From CAWBUW01 sp963792075 (GTDB lineage: Bacteria > Chloroflexota > Anaerolineae > Anaerolineales > UBA4823): 64,000 nt of DNA. Of the stretch, positions 37,569 through 46,282 are shown in pieces. Where the stretch lies: contig CAWBUW010000007.1 in the NCBI GenBank assembly GCA_963792075.1, forward strand, positions 997,500 through 1,061,499, read 5' to 3'. Position 1 is the stretch's first letter. Each line of letters begins with the position of its first letter. The notes beneath the pieces are model-generated. The model had not been told where the DNA came from. It searched no databases and saw nothing but the letters and a program-made list of their open reading frames with translations. A program made the position numbers and the translations under genes.

Positions 37569-37976
37569 ATTAGGATTACCTGAATGTTTCTTCGCCTCGG
37601 CAATCTCCAGCGCAGGCATCACCAACAGCAGGAAAGCTGCTGCTGCGTGCGCCGGTGAATACATCTCCGCTACCCGGCCCACATATTCATCTGGCGCCAG
37701 CCGTTTGTGCAGGACCAGTGCGCCATCATTATCCACTTTACCAATCAGCTCATCCGGCCCAAGCGCGGCGCGGTAGACCTTACCGCTCTCCGCGTCCAGC
37801 CGCCCGGCATAGTGATCCGGGCCCAGGCGGGTTTCGTAAATCTTCCCCGTCTCTACCTCCACCCGTCCGACTTCGTGGTCGGGGCCCAGGCGGGTCTCAA
37901 ACACGTGCCCAGGCTGGTCCACATGCCCCAGGTACTGGTCGCGGGATAACGACCGGTGTAAAAATACTTTGTTCAT
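37566..37976 (-). CDS. short repeat protein, unknown function
   Basis: A 136-residue protein with at least four degenerate 22-24-residue repeats centred on ETRLGPDHYAGRLDAESGK; related units are FETRLGPDHEVGRVEVETGK and RAALGPDELIGKVDNDGA. The pattern suggests a small beta structure, one hairpin per repeat. The last 35 residues include a hydrophobic helix (AHAAAAFLLLVMPALEIA). AGGAG precedes the ATG. I do not know its function; it is followed by similar-orientation genes of unknown role. Confidence 0.65.
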   Translation of the reverse strand: MNKVFLHRSLSRDQYLGHVDQPGHVFETRLGPDHEVGRVEVETGKIYETRLGPDHYAGRLDAESGKVYRAALGPDELIGKVDNDGALVLHKRLAPDEYVGRVAEMYSPAHAAAAFLLLVMPALEIAEAKKHSGNPN

Positions 37977-37994
37977 CCTTTGCTCCTGTTTTTC

Positions 37995-38783
37995 CTACAA
38001 CAACTTCCCTTTCAAGTTGAAGCCGTTCTTTAGCCAGTTGACCACGGCGCGTAATTGCTTGCGCTCTTTTTCGTCCATACCGAGATAAGCCTTCGCCACC
38101 TTGATCATGATCGCCATCATCGTGGAAGAGCCCACGGTCAATCCCGCCGGTGGCACAATGCTTGTGACCGCCGTGAGCACCACCCCGCCCAGCGCCAGCG
38201 CCCCCACAATTTTGAGCAGTTTCTTCTTGCCCTCGTCCAGCTCAACTTTCTCATACATTTCGCCGGCAAATTTTGCCAGGTCGTCCTCTAACTTTTTGAG
38301 GCCCTTTTTCTCCGCCGTTGTAGGTTTGCTTCCTGCCTGCGCCCCGGCAGCTTTCGCCTTTTTCTGGCCTGTTTTGGCTTTCCTCCGGCTGCCCTGGCTT
38401 GCCTGGACAGGCGGTTTCGCCTCCTTGTCTGCCTGGTCTTTCAAAGTAGGCTTGGCATATGATTTTTTCGATGGGCTGGCGACAGCCACCGCCTCTCCTG
38501 GCGATTCTTGTCGTGCCGGCCAGGATCGCTCTTTCGTGCTTGCGCCTTTACCGGTCTTCCGGGAGGGTCTGGCATCTTTCTTAGCTGCTGCAGCCGCGCT
38601 GTCCTTCGGCTTCGGCTTCGTTTCCCCCTTCGTGTTTTCTAAGCGTGCCACTTCCGCCTCGGTCAGCAGTTTTCCCGCACGCACGTAGATCGTCTTTTTG
38701 CAGTACGGGCAGATCGTCTTCCGCTTGGGCGTCTTTTTTAATGCCTTATGGCAGTATGGGCAGGTTTGCCTGGTTTCGGTCAT
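37995..38783 (-). CDS. zinc-ribbon protein with basic linker and membrane-like tail
   Basis: A 262-residue protein. The N-terminus is a double-CxxC zinc ribbon (CPYCHKALKKTPKRKTICPY). It is followed by a Lys/Ala/Pro-rich disordered part (about 50-150), and a helical C-terminus with one hydrophobic segment (LLKIVGALALGGVVLTAVTS). It may bind nucleic acid or protein at the membrane; no function is assigned. It lies 18 bases upstream of the repeat protein, so both are likely co-transcribed. Confidence 0.65.
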   Translation of the reverse strand: MTETRQTCPYCHKALKKTPKRKTICPYCKKTIYVRAGKLLTEAEVARLENTKGETKPKPKDSAAAAAKKDARPSRKTGKGASTKERSWPARQESPGEAVAVASPSKKSYAKPTLKDQADKEAKPPVQASQGSRRKAKTGQKKAKAAGAQAGSKPTTAEKKGLKKLEDDLAKFAGEMYEKVELDEGKKKLLKIVGALALGGVVLTAVTSIVPPAGLTVGSSTMMAIMIKVAKAYLGMDEKERKQLRAVVNWLKNGFNLKGKLL

Positions 38784-38799
38784 GATTCTTCCTCTTTAT

Positions 38800-38841
38800 T
38801 TGGACAAGTTGGTACAGGGAACCCTGTGCCAACTCGTCCAA
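38800..38841. terminator. imperfect hairpin after the b-type cytochrome-like gene
   Basis: A 20-bp stem with three mismatches (TTGGACAAGTTGG against its partner) and an AA loop lies just past the stop of 38846-39670. It probably ends that transcript. Confidence 0.6.
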
Positions 38842-38845
38842 TCAT

Positions 38846-39670
38846 TTAATCCCACAGCCTGAGCAGTGTCGCATAATATACCGCGGCCAGGATATGGATG
38901 AATGCCGCCATAAACAGTACCATTCCAATGGGGATGTGTACCACATGCCAGATGGCCAGCATCTTTCGAGCGGAGGCCAGCGAAGCTAATTGTCCCTGCA
39001 GTTCTTGTCGCTGCCAGACCAGCGCCTCTAACTGCTCCGCTTTCTGGCGCGCCAGGCCGCTCATCCCCCTCCGCAGCTTGAACCATTCCCAACGGGTTCG
39101 CCAGCCTAAAAGCCCGCGCTGCCAGATGAAACCGCTGCCCCCAGCGGACGTCAGCGCCGCCATCTTTTCACCGATCTTGAGCAAGCGTGGGCTGACCGTC
39201 TGTTCCGCCATCCAGGATCCAATCGCGGCTTGCACAGCCTGGATGCTGCCTCGCAAGACTTCTGCCTGCACCTCCACGCCATCCACCGTGCGTGGCACTG
39301 CGGTGTAAATATAACGCCCCACAAACCCGCTGGCCACCACCACTGCGGTCAACAGCAGCGTCACACCCGCCAGGCCGTTCAATTTCCAGGCCGAGTGCAG
39401 CAGCACCATATAGGGGCCCACCAGCCCGGTATAAATATGGAACTCCAGCCAGCTTGCCATCCGCCCCCAGCCGGCCATGCGCTGCCGTTTCCGCAGCGAA
39501 TACAGCGTTTCAGTCATCAGCATCAGCAAGAACCCCGCCACGCCGAGCCCGTGCCCGAAAAATTCAGATGCGGCCGGGATGCTCCCCCGCCAGATCACCA
39601 CACCGAGATAAAGCAGCGTGATCAGGATGATCGTTATAAACGCGGCCCACAGCTCACGGTTCGTTTTCAT
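38846..39670 (-). CDS. b-type cytochrome-like integral membrane protein
   Basis: A 274-residue protein with about five membrane helices. His residues occur at helix positions typical of b-haem ligands (FFGHGLGVAGFLLMLM, FHIYTGLVGPYMVLLHSAW, WHVVHIPIGMVLFMAAFIHI). The central soluble part (about 135-215) is helical and charged. It may move electrons across the membrane, resembling cytochrome b561/ferric-reductase-like proteins; this is inferred from the His pattern. The ATG at 39670 is preferred because the upstream frame reads through a hairpin. Confidence 0.6.
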   Translation of the reverse strand: MKTNRELWAAFITIILITLLYLGVVIWRGSIPAASEFFGHGLGVAGFLLMLMTETLYSLRKRQRMAGWGRMASWLEFHIYTGLVGPYMVLLHSAWKLNGLAGVTLLLTAVVVASGFVGRYIYTAVPRTVDGVEVQAEVLRGSIQAVQAAIGSWMAEQTVSPRLLKIGEKMAALTSAGGSGFIWQRGLLGWRTRWEWFKLRRGMSGLARQKAEQLEALVWQRQELQGQLASLASARKMLAIWHVVHIPIGMVLFMAAFIHILAAVYYATLLRLWD

Positions 39671-39679
39671 CAGGTTTCT

Positions 39680-39739
39680 GGTCTTTTTATAAAGACCTGG
39701 GGTGTTGGAAGGCGGTATCACCGCCCGCCAACACCCCAG
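39680..39739. terminator. double hairpin after HD-GYP gene
   Basis: A 12-bp stem (39697-39708 with 39728-39739) encloses a second 6-bp stem. It is preceded by a 7-bp stem with a TTAT loop (39680-39697). It lies past the HD-GYP stop and in front of the cytochrome-like gene. Confidence 0.65.
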
Positions 39740-39763
39740 ATTTTCATGGTTCTCCGTTCGAAA

Positions 39764-40381
39764 TTAGATGTTGAGCTGCCGCAGCTTGGTCAGGCTGTCA
39801 ATATTTTCCACAAAAGCCTGCACCAGGTCTGGGTCGAAGAGTTGGCCGGAAGTCTCTCGGATCATGTCCCGCGCTTCCTGCACGGATATTTCCTTCTTAT
39901 ACGTCCGCGGCGTCGTCAGGGCATCAAACACATCCGCCAACCCGCACAGCCTGGCTCCTGCCGGGATTTGGTCGCCGCGCAGGCCCTGGGGATAGCCCGA
40001 GCCATCCCAGCGCTCGTGATGTGACAGGCAAATCGGGGCTGCCATTTGCAGCACCGTCATGGACGATTCGCGTAAGATCTCATACCCGATCGTGGTATGT
40101 TTTTTGGTCGATTCCAGCTCGGCGGGGGTCATGTTCCCCACCCGAGAAAGCAGGTTATCCGGCAGCCCGACTTTGCCAATATCGTGCAGCATGGCTGCCA
40201 CAGCAATCGTTTCAGCTTCTTGGGTCGAATATCCCATGCCCAAAGCCAGCGTGTTGACGTACGCACGGATACGATCCAGGTGGCTGAGCGTACCCGCATC
40301 CCGGTACTCCGCCATCCAGGCCATCCGCTTGACCATGTCGGCTGTCTCTCGATTTATTGTTTCAGGAATACGCATTAGCAT
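39764..40381 (-). CDS. HD-GYP domain phosphodiesterase
   Basis: A 205-residue stand-alone HD-GYP protein that would hydrolyse cyclic-di-GMP. The metal-binding motifs are present: MLHDIGKVGLPD (HD), the His in TTIGYEIL, and HHERWDGSGYPQGL (HHExxDGxGYP). No receiver or sensor domain is attached, and the N-terminus is only about 30 residues before the fold. Located next to the Tad pilus operon, on the opposite strand, which makes a role in surface attachment control plausible but unproven. Confidence 0.9.
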   Translation of the reverse strand: MLMRIPETINRETADMVKRMAWMAEYRDAGTLSHLDRIRAYVNTLALGMGYSTQEAETIAVAAMLHDIGKVGLPDNLLSRVGNMTPAELESTKKHTTIGYEILRESSMTVLQMAAPICLSHHERWDGSGYPQGLRGDQIPAGARLCGLADVFDALTTPRTYKKEISVQEARDMIRETSGQLFDPDLVQAFVENIDSLTKLRQLNI

Positions 40382-40511
40382 GATAGCCTTCCAAAATTAT
40401 ATATAACACTGGCTGATTAAAATAATCAAAACTTGAAGCACCTCACTGCAAGAATGCCCTTATCATTCTATAACAAAAAGCTCAAAGGCACAAGAAGCTG
40501 CGACGGGGTGC

Positions 40512-40663
40512 CAGGGTTTTCTTAAAGTCGGGGTTTGGGGTATAAGTGGGAAGCAAGGCTTCCCACTTATACCCCAATTCCTCTTCTGCCCCCGCCAGCG
40601 GGGCGGGGGCAGGGGGTGGGGATGGCTCCGCCGACAGGGGTTTCTGACTTTAAGAAAACCCTG
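40512..40663. repeat. nested three-arm palindromic element
   Basis: An outer perfect 18-bp pair (40512-40529 with 40646-40663) encloses two inner perfect hairpins: 20 bp (40535-40554 with 40558-40577, AAG loop) and 11 bp GC-rich (40586-40596 with 40602-40612). The arrangement would form a three-way junction in RNA or a cruciform in DNA. It could be a small non-autonomous mobile element or a structured RNA. Confidence 0.6.
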
Positions 40664-40826
40664 AACTGAATCAATACGTTCATTGCAAATAAAGCCATTT
40701 GATGTTAAAATCTAATATCAGATCGCGTAAATCAATTGTTGGTCGACGTATCGATCACAATTGTATATATCGTCTCATATCTGGAGGCATCGAACCGGCA
40801 TAATTTATTGTGGTCACGCAGAATGC

Positions 40827-40892
40827 TGGGGAGCCAAACGTGAAACCGGCCAGGTCTTTACTTGCGCTGGTTTTTCTTTTTACGGCTCCCCA
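40827..40892 (+). promoter_or_regulatory. structured leader of the tad operon
   Basis: A 9-bp stem (40827-40835 with 40884-40892) encloses an 8-bp stem (40843-40850 with 40866-40873, one G-U). It ends 30 bases before the first tad start. It could be a cis-regulatory RNA; it does not match the c-di-GMP riboswitch consensus that I remember. Confidence 0.4.
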
Positions 40893-40921
40893 TTTGGGTT
40901 TTGAGGGGAAAGGGATTATTG

Positions 40922-41419
40922 ATGAGCTTGAAACATCCGCATCTGCCCACTGCACAACGTAGCCGCTGCACGGGGATTCCCCGCGCCCGCGGCCAGGGCA
41001 TGATCGAATTTGCGCTGCTTCTGCCCCTGCTAATTCTATTCGTCTTCGGCGCTGCCGATCTTGGTCGCGCATTCCAGGCATTGATCGCTGTAACCAATGC
41101 CACTCGCGAAGGAGCGAGGCAGGGTATTTACAACTATGCCGATTTTGATGCGACCGATCCGGATGGAACGACGAGCGAAATTCTTATCAAGAACGCTGTT
41201 ATAAATGAGGCAAAAGAGGTTTACAGCATCAAAATAAACCTTTCAGATGTAACAGTCACCTGCGGTGACCCTCCTTCGAGTAACTTTAATGCTATCGACT
41301 GTACAACCGGAAAGTCGCTGAATGTTAAGGCTTGCTATAATTTTCAACTAATTACCCGTATTATTCCTGGTTTTTCAGATATCCTCATTTGCCGGGATAC
41401 AAAAATGAGGATCCCATGA
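40922..41419 (+). CDS. tadE: TadE-like pseudopilin, first
   Basis: A 165-residue TadE-family protein. The signature is GQGMIEFALLLPLLILFVFG followed by LGRAFQALIAVTNATREGAR, with the pre-pilin type Glu after GMI. It would be processed by a prepilin peptidase and act as a minor pilin of the Flp pilus. The ATG at 40922 is used since GGGAAAGGG lies upstream; a longer frame into the leader is unlikely. First gene of the operon. Confidence 0.88.
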   Translation: MSLKHPHLPTAQRSRCTGIPRARGQGMIEFALLLPLLILFVFGAADLGRAFQALIAVTNATREGARQGIYNYADFDATDPDGTTSEILIKNAVINEAKEVYSIKINLSDVTVTCGDPPSSNFNAIDCTTGKSLNVKACYNFQLITRIIPGFSDILICRDTKMRIP

Positions 41420-41826
41420 GCAAGTCTTTCAAAAATATTAAACACGGTCAATCATTGGTTGAGTTTGCCATCTTGCTACCACTGCTCCTGATCATTATCA
41501 TGTTCTTTTTTGATATGGGCCGTTTGGTATTTTATTTTACCGTCTTAAATAATGCTGCTCGCGACGGAGCGAGATATGGAGCTGTCCGAGAATCACCAAA
41601 TTCGACAACGGTTGTCAACGAAATAGCAATTATTGATACCACTCGCTCTCATATTTACGGTCTCCCCGATACTGTGGGTGTGACTGTAACAAAATCTACT
41701 TCCGCTCGAACGTTAACGGTGGTTACAGATTATTGTTATTCCCCAATCACCCCCTTCGTTAGCACTTTATTGGGTTCAGGATGCTTTCCTGTAAACGGTG
41801 AAGCAACCATGTTTATTGAAAGATAG
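41416..41826 (+). CDS. TadE/TadF-like pseudopilin, second
   Basis: A 136-residue homologue of the previous protein with GQSLVEFAILLPLLLIIIMF and LNNAARDGARYGAV. It overlaps the previous gene by ATGA, so both are translated together. Likely a second minor pilin. Confidence 0.85.
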   Translation: MSKSFKNIKHGQSLVEFAILLPLLLIIIMFFFDMGRLVFYFTVLNNAARDGARYGAVRESPNSTTVVNEIAIIDTTRSHIYGLPDTVGVTVTKSTSARTLTVVTDYCYSPITPFVSTLLGSGCFPVNGEATMFIER

Positions 41827-41847
41827 TTGGATAAAAGGAGCATAGCC

Positions 41848-43032
41848 ATGGTCACATTCACTCACGATAAGGAGCGCGGTCAGACATTGGTTCTGGTTAC
41901 ATTAATGATACTCGTATTTATAGGAATTCTTGCACTAGTTTTGGATGGGGGAGCTGCCTATGCTTCTCGACGTAAGGCACAGAATGCAGCGGATGCCGGC
42001 GCAATGGCGGGGGCATCCTATCTTTGTCCCCGGAGCGATACTATAACGAGCCGCGCTGAAGCCGGAGCAGAAGCAAGAAATTATGCCGTCAATCTGAATG
42101 GCGCGTCGGATGCTGAAGTTATAGTTGGTGAAACAAAAACCGTAACCGTAACTGCTAGCGTTAATTATCCAACACCTTTCGCAACCTTTTGGGGATCTGC
42201 CAATTCCACAGCTTCTGCCCGCGCAGTCGCTGGCTGCTTCCCCGTTTGTTCGGCTAAGAACATCGTGCCTGTTGCATGGTCATGCGACGCACTTACGCAT
42301 GGTGAAGAGTGTCAGGTTAATTCTGTCGAGTACGGCAATGAATTTAACCCACCGCTTTATCTCGTTATGGACACATCATCATTGTCTGTGGATTTAAATT
42401 GTAAGTATCCCCCAAATTCGTCAAACCCCGGGATTGACTGTGACCTTAATGATGATGGTGCTGACGATGTAATCAGGGCAACTTCAGATCGCAGCTTTCT
42501 CAACATGGACGGTGGTGCATCTGCAAGTGCAGCCGAGATGAAAGATTGGATCGAAAATGGATTCCCAGACCGGGTATACACACACCGTTGGTATCCTACC
42601 GGAGCTGCTGTAGATGCAAGTGTTTTTATGGCCGCTGAAACATTCCTTGAAGGGGAATTGGTAATGCTACCGGTTTATGATCGCATGCCATGTGAAATTG
42701 GTAATGGTGGAAGCATTGCCAGCACATGCCCAACCTTATGGGATACTGGAGACACGCAACCATGGAATGAAACCAATTGGTATGTTCACATTTCTCAATT
42801 TGCACCTTTCAGAGTGACTTGTGTTCAAACAGGCCCAGGTGATAATCCGAAATGCAAAGCATACCAAGATTTTATTGATCAGAATTCTGCAATTATGAGC
42901 CCAGGCGATAGAAATAAGCTCCGGACCATTGAGGGCTACTTTGTCAGAGGCCATATTCCAGAAATGGATAAGTGCCCAGCCGGTACAGGTTCTGGAGACT
43001 TCGGCGCCTGGACTGTCAGTCTCATTAACTAG
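41848..43032 (+). CDS. tadG: TadG-like pilus assembly protein
   Basis: A 394-residue protein with an N-terminal Tad segment (GQTLVLVTLMILVFIGILA and GAAYASRRKAQNAADAGAM), the usual start of TadG. The rest (about 70-394) is exported, Cys-containing and without a von Willebrand factor domain that I can identify. The ATG at 41848 has AAGGAG at good spacing; the TTG 21 bases earlier is not needed. Confidence 0.82.
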   Translation: MVTFTHDKERGQTLVLVTLMILVFIGILALVLDGGAAYASRRKAQNAADAGAMAGASYLCPRSDTITSRAEAGAEARNYAVNLNGASDAEVIVGETKTVTVTASVNYPTPFATFWGSANSTASARAVAGCFPVCSAKNIVPVAWSCDALTHGEECQVNSVEYGNEFNPPLYLVMDTSSLSVDLNCKYPPNSSNPGIDCDLNDDGADDVIRATSDRSFLNMDGGASASAAEMKDWIENGFPDRVYTHRWYPTGAAVDASVFMAAETFLEGELVMLPVYDRMPCEIGNGGSIASTCPTLWDTGDTQPWNETNWYVHISQFAPFRVTCVQTGPGDNPKCKAYQDFIDQNSAIMSPGDRNKLRTIEGYFVRGHIPEMDKCPAGTGSGDFGAWTVSLIN

Positions 43033-43042
43033 CCACTCCTCC

Positions 43043-43071
43043 GGCGGCGACCCCTTCTCTGTGTCGCCGCC
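43043..43071. other. intercistronic 9-bp GC hairpin
   Basis: GGCGGCGAC pairs with GTCGCCGCC across an 11-base loop between tadG and cpaB. It has no T-tract and may act in message processing between the pilin-like and motor genes. Confidence 0.5.
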
Positions 43072-43114
43072 GACTGATTAACCAACGCTCTACATTCTTT
43101 CTCGGAGGTGATCC

Positions 43115-43993
43115 TTGAACCCACGCTTTCGCACCGGCATCCTGATCCTCATCATTGGGGTCGTTCTGGTGGGTTTCGGCATCCTGGCGTTCAGCCGCAT
43201 GATCTCGCAGACCCTTGCCCCACTCCCTGCTCCCACCGCCATGCCCCCCATCACCGAAAAGGTGGTCGTCATGGCCCGCGACGTTCCCATGGGCTATGCC
43301 ATTGCTGACAGCGATGTGCTTACCCTGGAAATCCCCGTGGAGATGGTGCCCCGCAATGCCATCGAAAATATTGAGGATGCCGTTGGGAAAATGACCAAGA
43401 CCAGCCTGGTCTCCGGGGAGATGCTCCAGACCCATCACCTGGTGGATCCCACCAATATCGCCCACGACAAAGCCTTCGTCATCGATGAAGATTACGTCCT
43501 GGTCGCCTTCCCCGCCAATGACTTGATGAGCAGCCTCGATATCCTGCAAGTCGGTGACCGGGTGGAGATCCTCGCCACTTACCCCGAACAAATTACGGTT
43601 AAAACCATTAACGCTCAGGGCCAGGTAGAAGAGAAGACCTATACCCGCTTCTACACCTTCGATGCCATGCAGAAAATCACCCTCGATGCGGTGATTGCTG
43701 ATATCTCCTATGGCGAACAAAATGCAGCCGTCACGACTACCGACGCCGCGGGCCAACAGGTGATCCAGCCCACTGCCACGCCCAGCCCCAAGCAGATCAC
43801 CGTGCGCGCTTACATGCTCGCCCTGCCCATCCAGGATGCCCTGGTGCTCAAAAACCTGGTGGACACTGGCGCCACCTTCGACCTGGCTCTGCGCAACCCC
43901 AAATCGGATCTTATTTTCAATACTGTCCCCGTCTCGTTGGAATACCTCAACGACCGGTATAACCTGCCGCTCGAGCTTGATCGAGAACGCTAA
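43115..43993 (+). CDS. cpaB: CpaB/RcpC pilus assembly protein
   Basis: A 292-residue CpaB-family protein. One N-terminal membrane anchor (ILILIIGVVLVGFGILAFS) is followed by a SAF domain (VVMARDVPMGYAIADSDVLT, GKMTKTSLVSGEMLQTHHLV) and a C-terminal region (VLVAFPANDLMSSLDILQVG). In diderms it stabilises the secretin; here no secretin gene is seen, so it may modify or bind wall components. It starts at TTG with an excellent GGAGGTGA site. Confidence 0.85.
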   Translation: MNPRFRTGILILIIGVVLVGFGILAFSRMISQTLAPLPAPTAMPPITEKVVVMARDVPMGYAIADSDVLTLEIPVEMVPRNAIENIEDAVGKMTKTSLVSGEMLQTHHLVDPTNIAHDKAFVIDEDYVLVAFPANDLMSSLDILQVGDRVEILATYPEQITVKTINAQGQVEEKTYTRFYTFDAMQKITLDAVIADISYGEQNAAVTTTDAAGQQVIQPTATPSPKQITVRAYMLALPIQDALVLKNLVDTGATFDLALRNPKSDLIFNTVPVSLEYLNDRYNLPLELDRER

Positions 43994-44013
43994 TTCTCCG
44001 GGAGTAAACCGTA

Positions 44014-45271
44014 ATGACCCCTACTTCTAATCCCGCTCGCATCTTACTGCTCTGCGATCCAGGCAGCACCCAGGAACAGATCACGACTGCGCTGAAGAAC
44101 CAGCCCGAATTCACCCTGGTGGATATCCTCGACACTGCCGAACACCTGGCGCGTGAGGTAAACCGGGCTAACCCCAACATCATTATTCTAGATAACATCC
44201 TGAGCGGCCAACCCACTCTGGACATTATGGATGAGATGGCAGCCCAGTTCCCCGAAGTCGCCATTGTCGCCATCATCACCGGCGCGGAGCCTGCTGAAGC
44301 GCAGCAGGTCATGCTCGCCGGTGCGCGCGCCTTCGTCATCCAACCCTTTACCCAGATCAACCTGCTCAGCACCCTGCGCCGCGTGCACAACCTGGAAACC
44401 CGCCGCGCCCAGGTGCGCGGCGCGGCTTCTGCCCGCCCGGTGGAGGCCAGCCATCCGCTGCGGGTCATCACCGTGTACAGCCCGCGGGGGGGTGGGCACC
44501 TCCACCGTTGCTGCCAACCTGGCCGTTGCGCTCCAGGTGGAAACCGGGATGCGTACTCTGCTCTTAGAAGGCAAGCTCTTTTTCGGCGATATGGATGTCA
44601 TGCTCAATATCCGCAACCAGAACACCATTTCCGACCTCATTCCTCATTCCACGAACCTGGATGAGGGCCTGGTGCGCGAGGTGGTTGCTGAACACGCCTC
44701 TGGGATCGAAGTCCTGCTCTCGCCCAGCAGCCTGCAGGTCGCCCAGGGCATCCGCCCGGAAGACATGTATAACGTCTTCATGAACCTGAACCGCATCTAT
44801 GATTACATCGTCATCGACGCCGGGTCTGCCTTGAACGAAAACGCCGTCACGCTGCTGGATGTCGCCGACCGCGCCGTCGTGGTTACCAACCCTGACCTCG
44901 CCGCGCTGCACGATATCTCCCGCTTCATCCAGCTTACCTGGAGCCTTTCGTATCCTGCGGATAAAGTCCTGGTTGTGCTCAACCGGGCCGGCATTCCGGG
45001 CGGCATCCGCTCCGGTGACGTGGCCACTGCGCTACGCCAATCCATCTTCGCTCAGATCCCCGACGAAGGCGCCTGCGGCTTGCGCAGTATCAACAGCGGT
45101 GTCCCGCTGATCACCCGCTATCCCCGCTCGGGCGCAGCCAGGGCCTTCCAGAATCTGGCCAAAGAGCTGCTCAAGCTCAGCTCCACCTCGGCCTCCTCGC
45201 GCCCTGCTTCCTCCCCCGAAGCAGATGCTGCCCGCCGGGACGCCTTGCTTGCCTCGAGCCAATTTGGATAA
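44014..45271 (+). CDS. tadZ: TadZ/CpaE pilus localisation ATPase (frameshifted at G7)
   Basis: The protein has an N-terminal receiver-like domain (about 5-125; ILLLCDPGSTQEQI, IIILDNILSGQPTLD) and a ParA/MinD-like ATPase with the deviant P-loop GGVGTSTVAANLA that lacks the usual Lys, as in TadZ. The read frame breaks exactly at a run of seven G (44486-44492). Eight G would give VYSPRGGVGTSTVAANLAVA without a break. Because the rest is well conserved, a base-calling deletion is likely. TadZ places the Tad machine at the cell pole in other bacteria. Confidence 0.85.
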
Positions 45272-45274
45272 ACC

Positions 45275-46249
45275 ATGAACCTGGCTACCCTCGCACCCCT
45301 GGCTATCATCATCATCGCCACCGCGTTCTGCGCTGCGGCAGTGTTGGTGTTCTTAGTCAACCTTTATTTCCAGCGCAACTCAGTTTCCGAACGCCTCAAT
45401 ACTTATGCCGAGATGCCGGAAATGTCGCCGCGCCGCGTGGCGGTCCACCGGCGCGGGCGTGTCAGCCGCCTGCGTCTGCGCCTGAACAACATGCTCCAGT
45501 CCGTTGCCCCTGAAGAGCTTGGCTTGCAGCTCAGTTCGGCCGACTGGCCGATCACTGAAACCGAATACATCCTCATCCGTTTCTCCGGGGCAGTGGGTGG
45601 CTTTCTCCTGGCCTGGCTGATCAGCCGCAATTGGCTGCCCGGCACCGGCCTCGCCTTCATTGCTTACATGGTCCCTTCTTTATTGCTGCGCATGGCGATT
45701 CAGCGCCGCCAGACAGCCTTTGAGCACCAACTGGTGGATGTGCTGGTGCTTGTTTCCGGCGCGGTCCGCGCCGGGTACAGCCTGCTCCAATCGCTGGATG
45801 TCGTCATCCGCGAGCTGCGCGCCCCTGCCTCGGATGAGTTCCGCCGCGTCCGCCGTGAGATCGGCCTGGGCCTGCCGCTGAACCAGGCGCTGCTCAACCT
45901 GACTGCCCGCATGCGCAACGATGATCTTTACCTGGTGGTAACAGCCATCAACATCCATGCCCAGGTCGGCGGCAACCTGGTTTCCATGCTCGATGCCGTC
46001 ACCGAGACCATCCGCGACCGCGTCCGCCTTTTCGGCGAAGTGCGCATGCTCACCTCGCAGCAGCGCTTCAACAGCTATATCCTCACCCTGATCCCATTTG
46101 GCATGGGTGCAGCGCTCTTCATCCTGAACCCGAATTATATGTCCCGTATGTTCGAGCCTGGTATTTACCTGTGTATCCCGATTGGCGCTTTTATCATGGT
46201 TGTCCTCGGCAATATTACCATTCGCCGCCTGAGCAAGATCGAAGTATAG
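45275..46249 (+). CDS. tadB: TadB inner-membrane platform protein
   Basis: A 324-residue T2SF-type platform protein with an N-terminal membrane helix, a cytoplasmic part and the GspF domain (VLVSGAVRAGYSLLQSLDVV, EIGLGLPLNQALLNL, VTAINIHAQVGGNLVSMLD), and C-terminal membrane helices. It works with TadC to move pilin with the TadA motor. It starts 4 bases after the TadZ stop. Confidence 0.9.
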   Translation: MNLATLAPLAIIIIATAFCAAAVLVFLVNLYFQRNSVSERLNTYAEMPEMSPRRVAVHRRGRVSRLRLRLNNMLQSVAPEELGLQLSSADWPITETEYILIRFSGAVGGFLLAWLISRNWLPGTGLAFIAYMVPSLLLRMAIQRRQTAFEHQLVDVLVLVSGAVRAGYSLLQSLDVVIRELRAPASDEFRRVRREIGLGLPLNQALLNLTARMRNDDLYLVVTAINIHAQVGGNLVSMLDAVTETIRDRVRLFGEVRMLTSQQRFNSYILTLIPFGMGAALFILNPNYMSRMFEPGIYLCIPIGAFIMVVLGNITIRRLSKIEV

Positions 46250-46282
46250 GCGCCTGCCAGCCATACACCCGGAGAACTTTCT

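Larger units (their letters stand above)
40382..40921. other. 540-base regulatory gap upstream of the Tad operon
   Basis: This gap separates the divergent HD-GYP gene and Tad operon. It contains a nested palindromic element (40512-40663), an AT-rich stretch likely to hold promoters (about 40665-40780) and a structured leader just before the first tad gene (40827-40892). No gene was found. Confidence 0.6.

Noticed and set aside
40800..40900. c-di-GMP (GEMM) riboswitch upstream of tad
   Set aside because: Only a short GGTCACGCA resembles the start of the motif; the GGGCAAACC and GACGCAAAGCC parts are absent.
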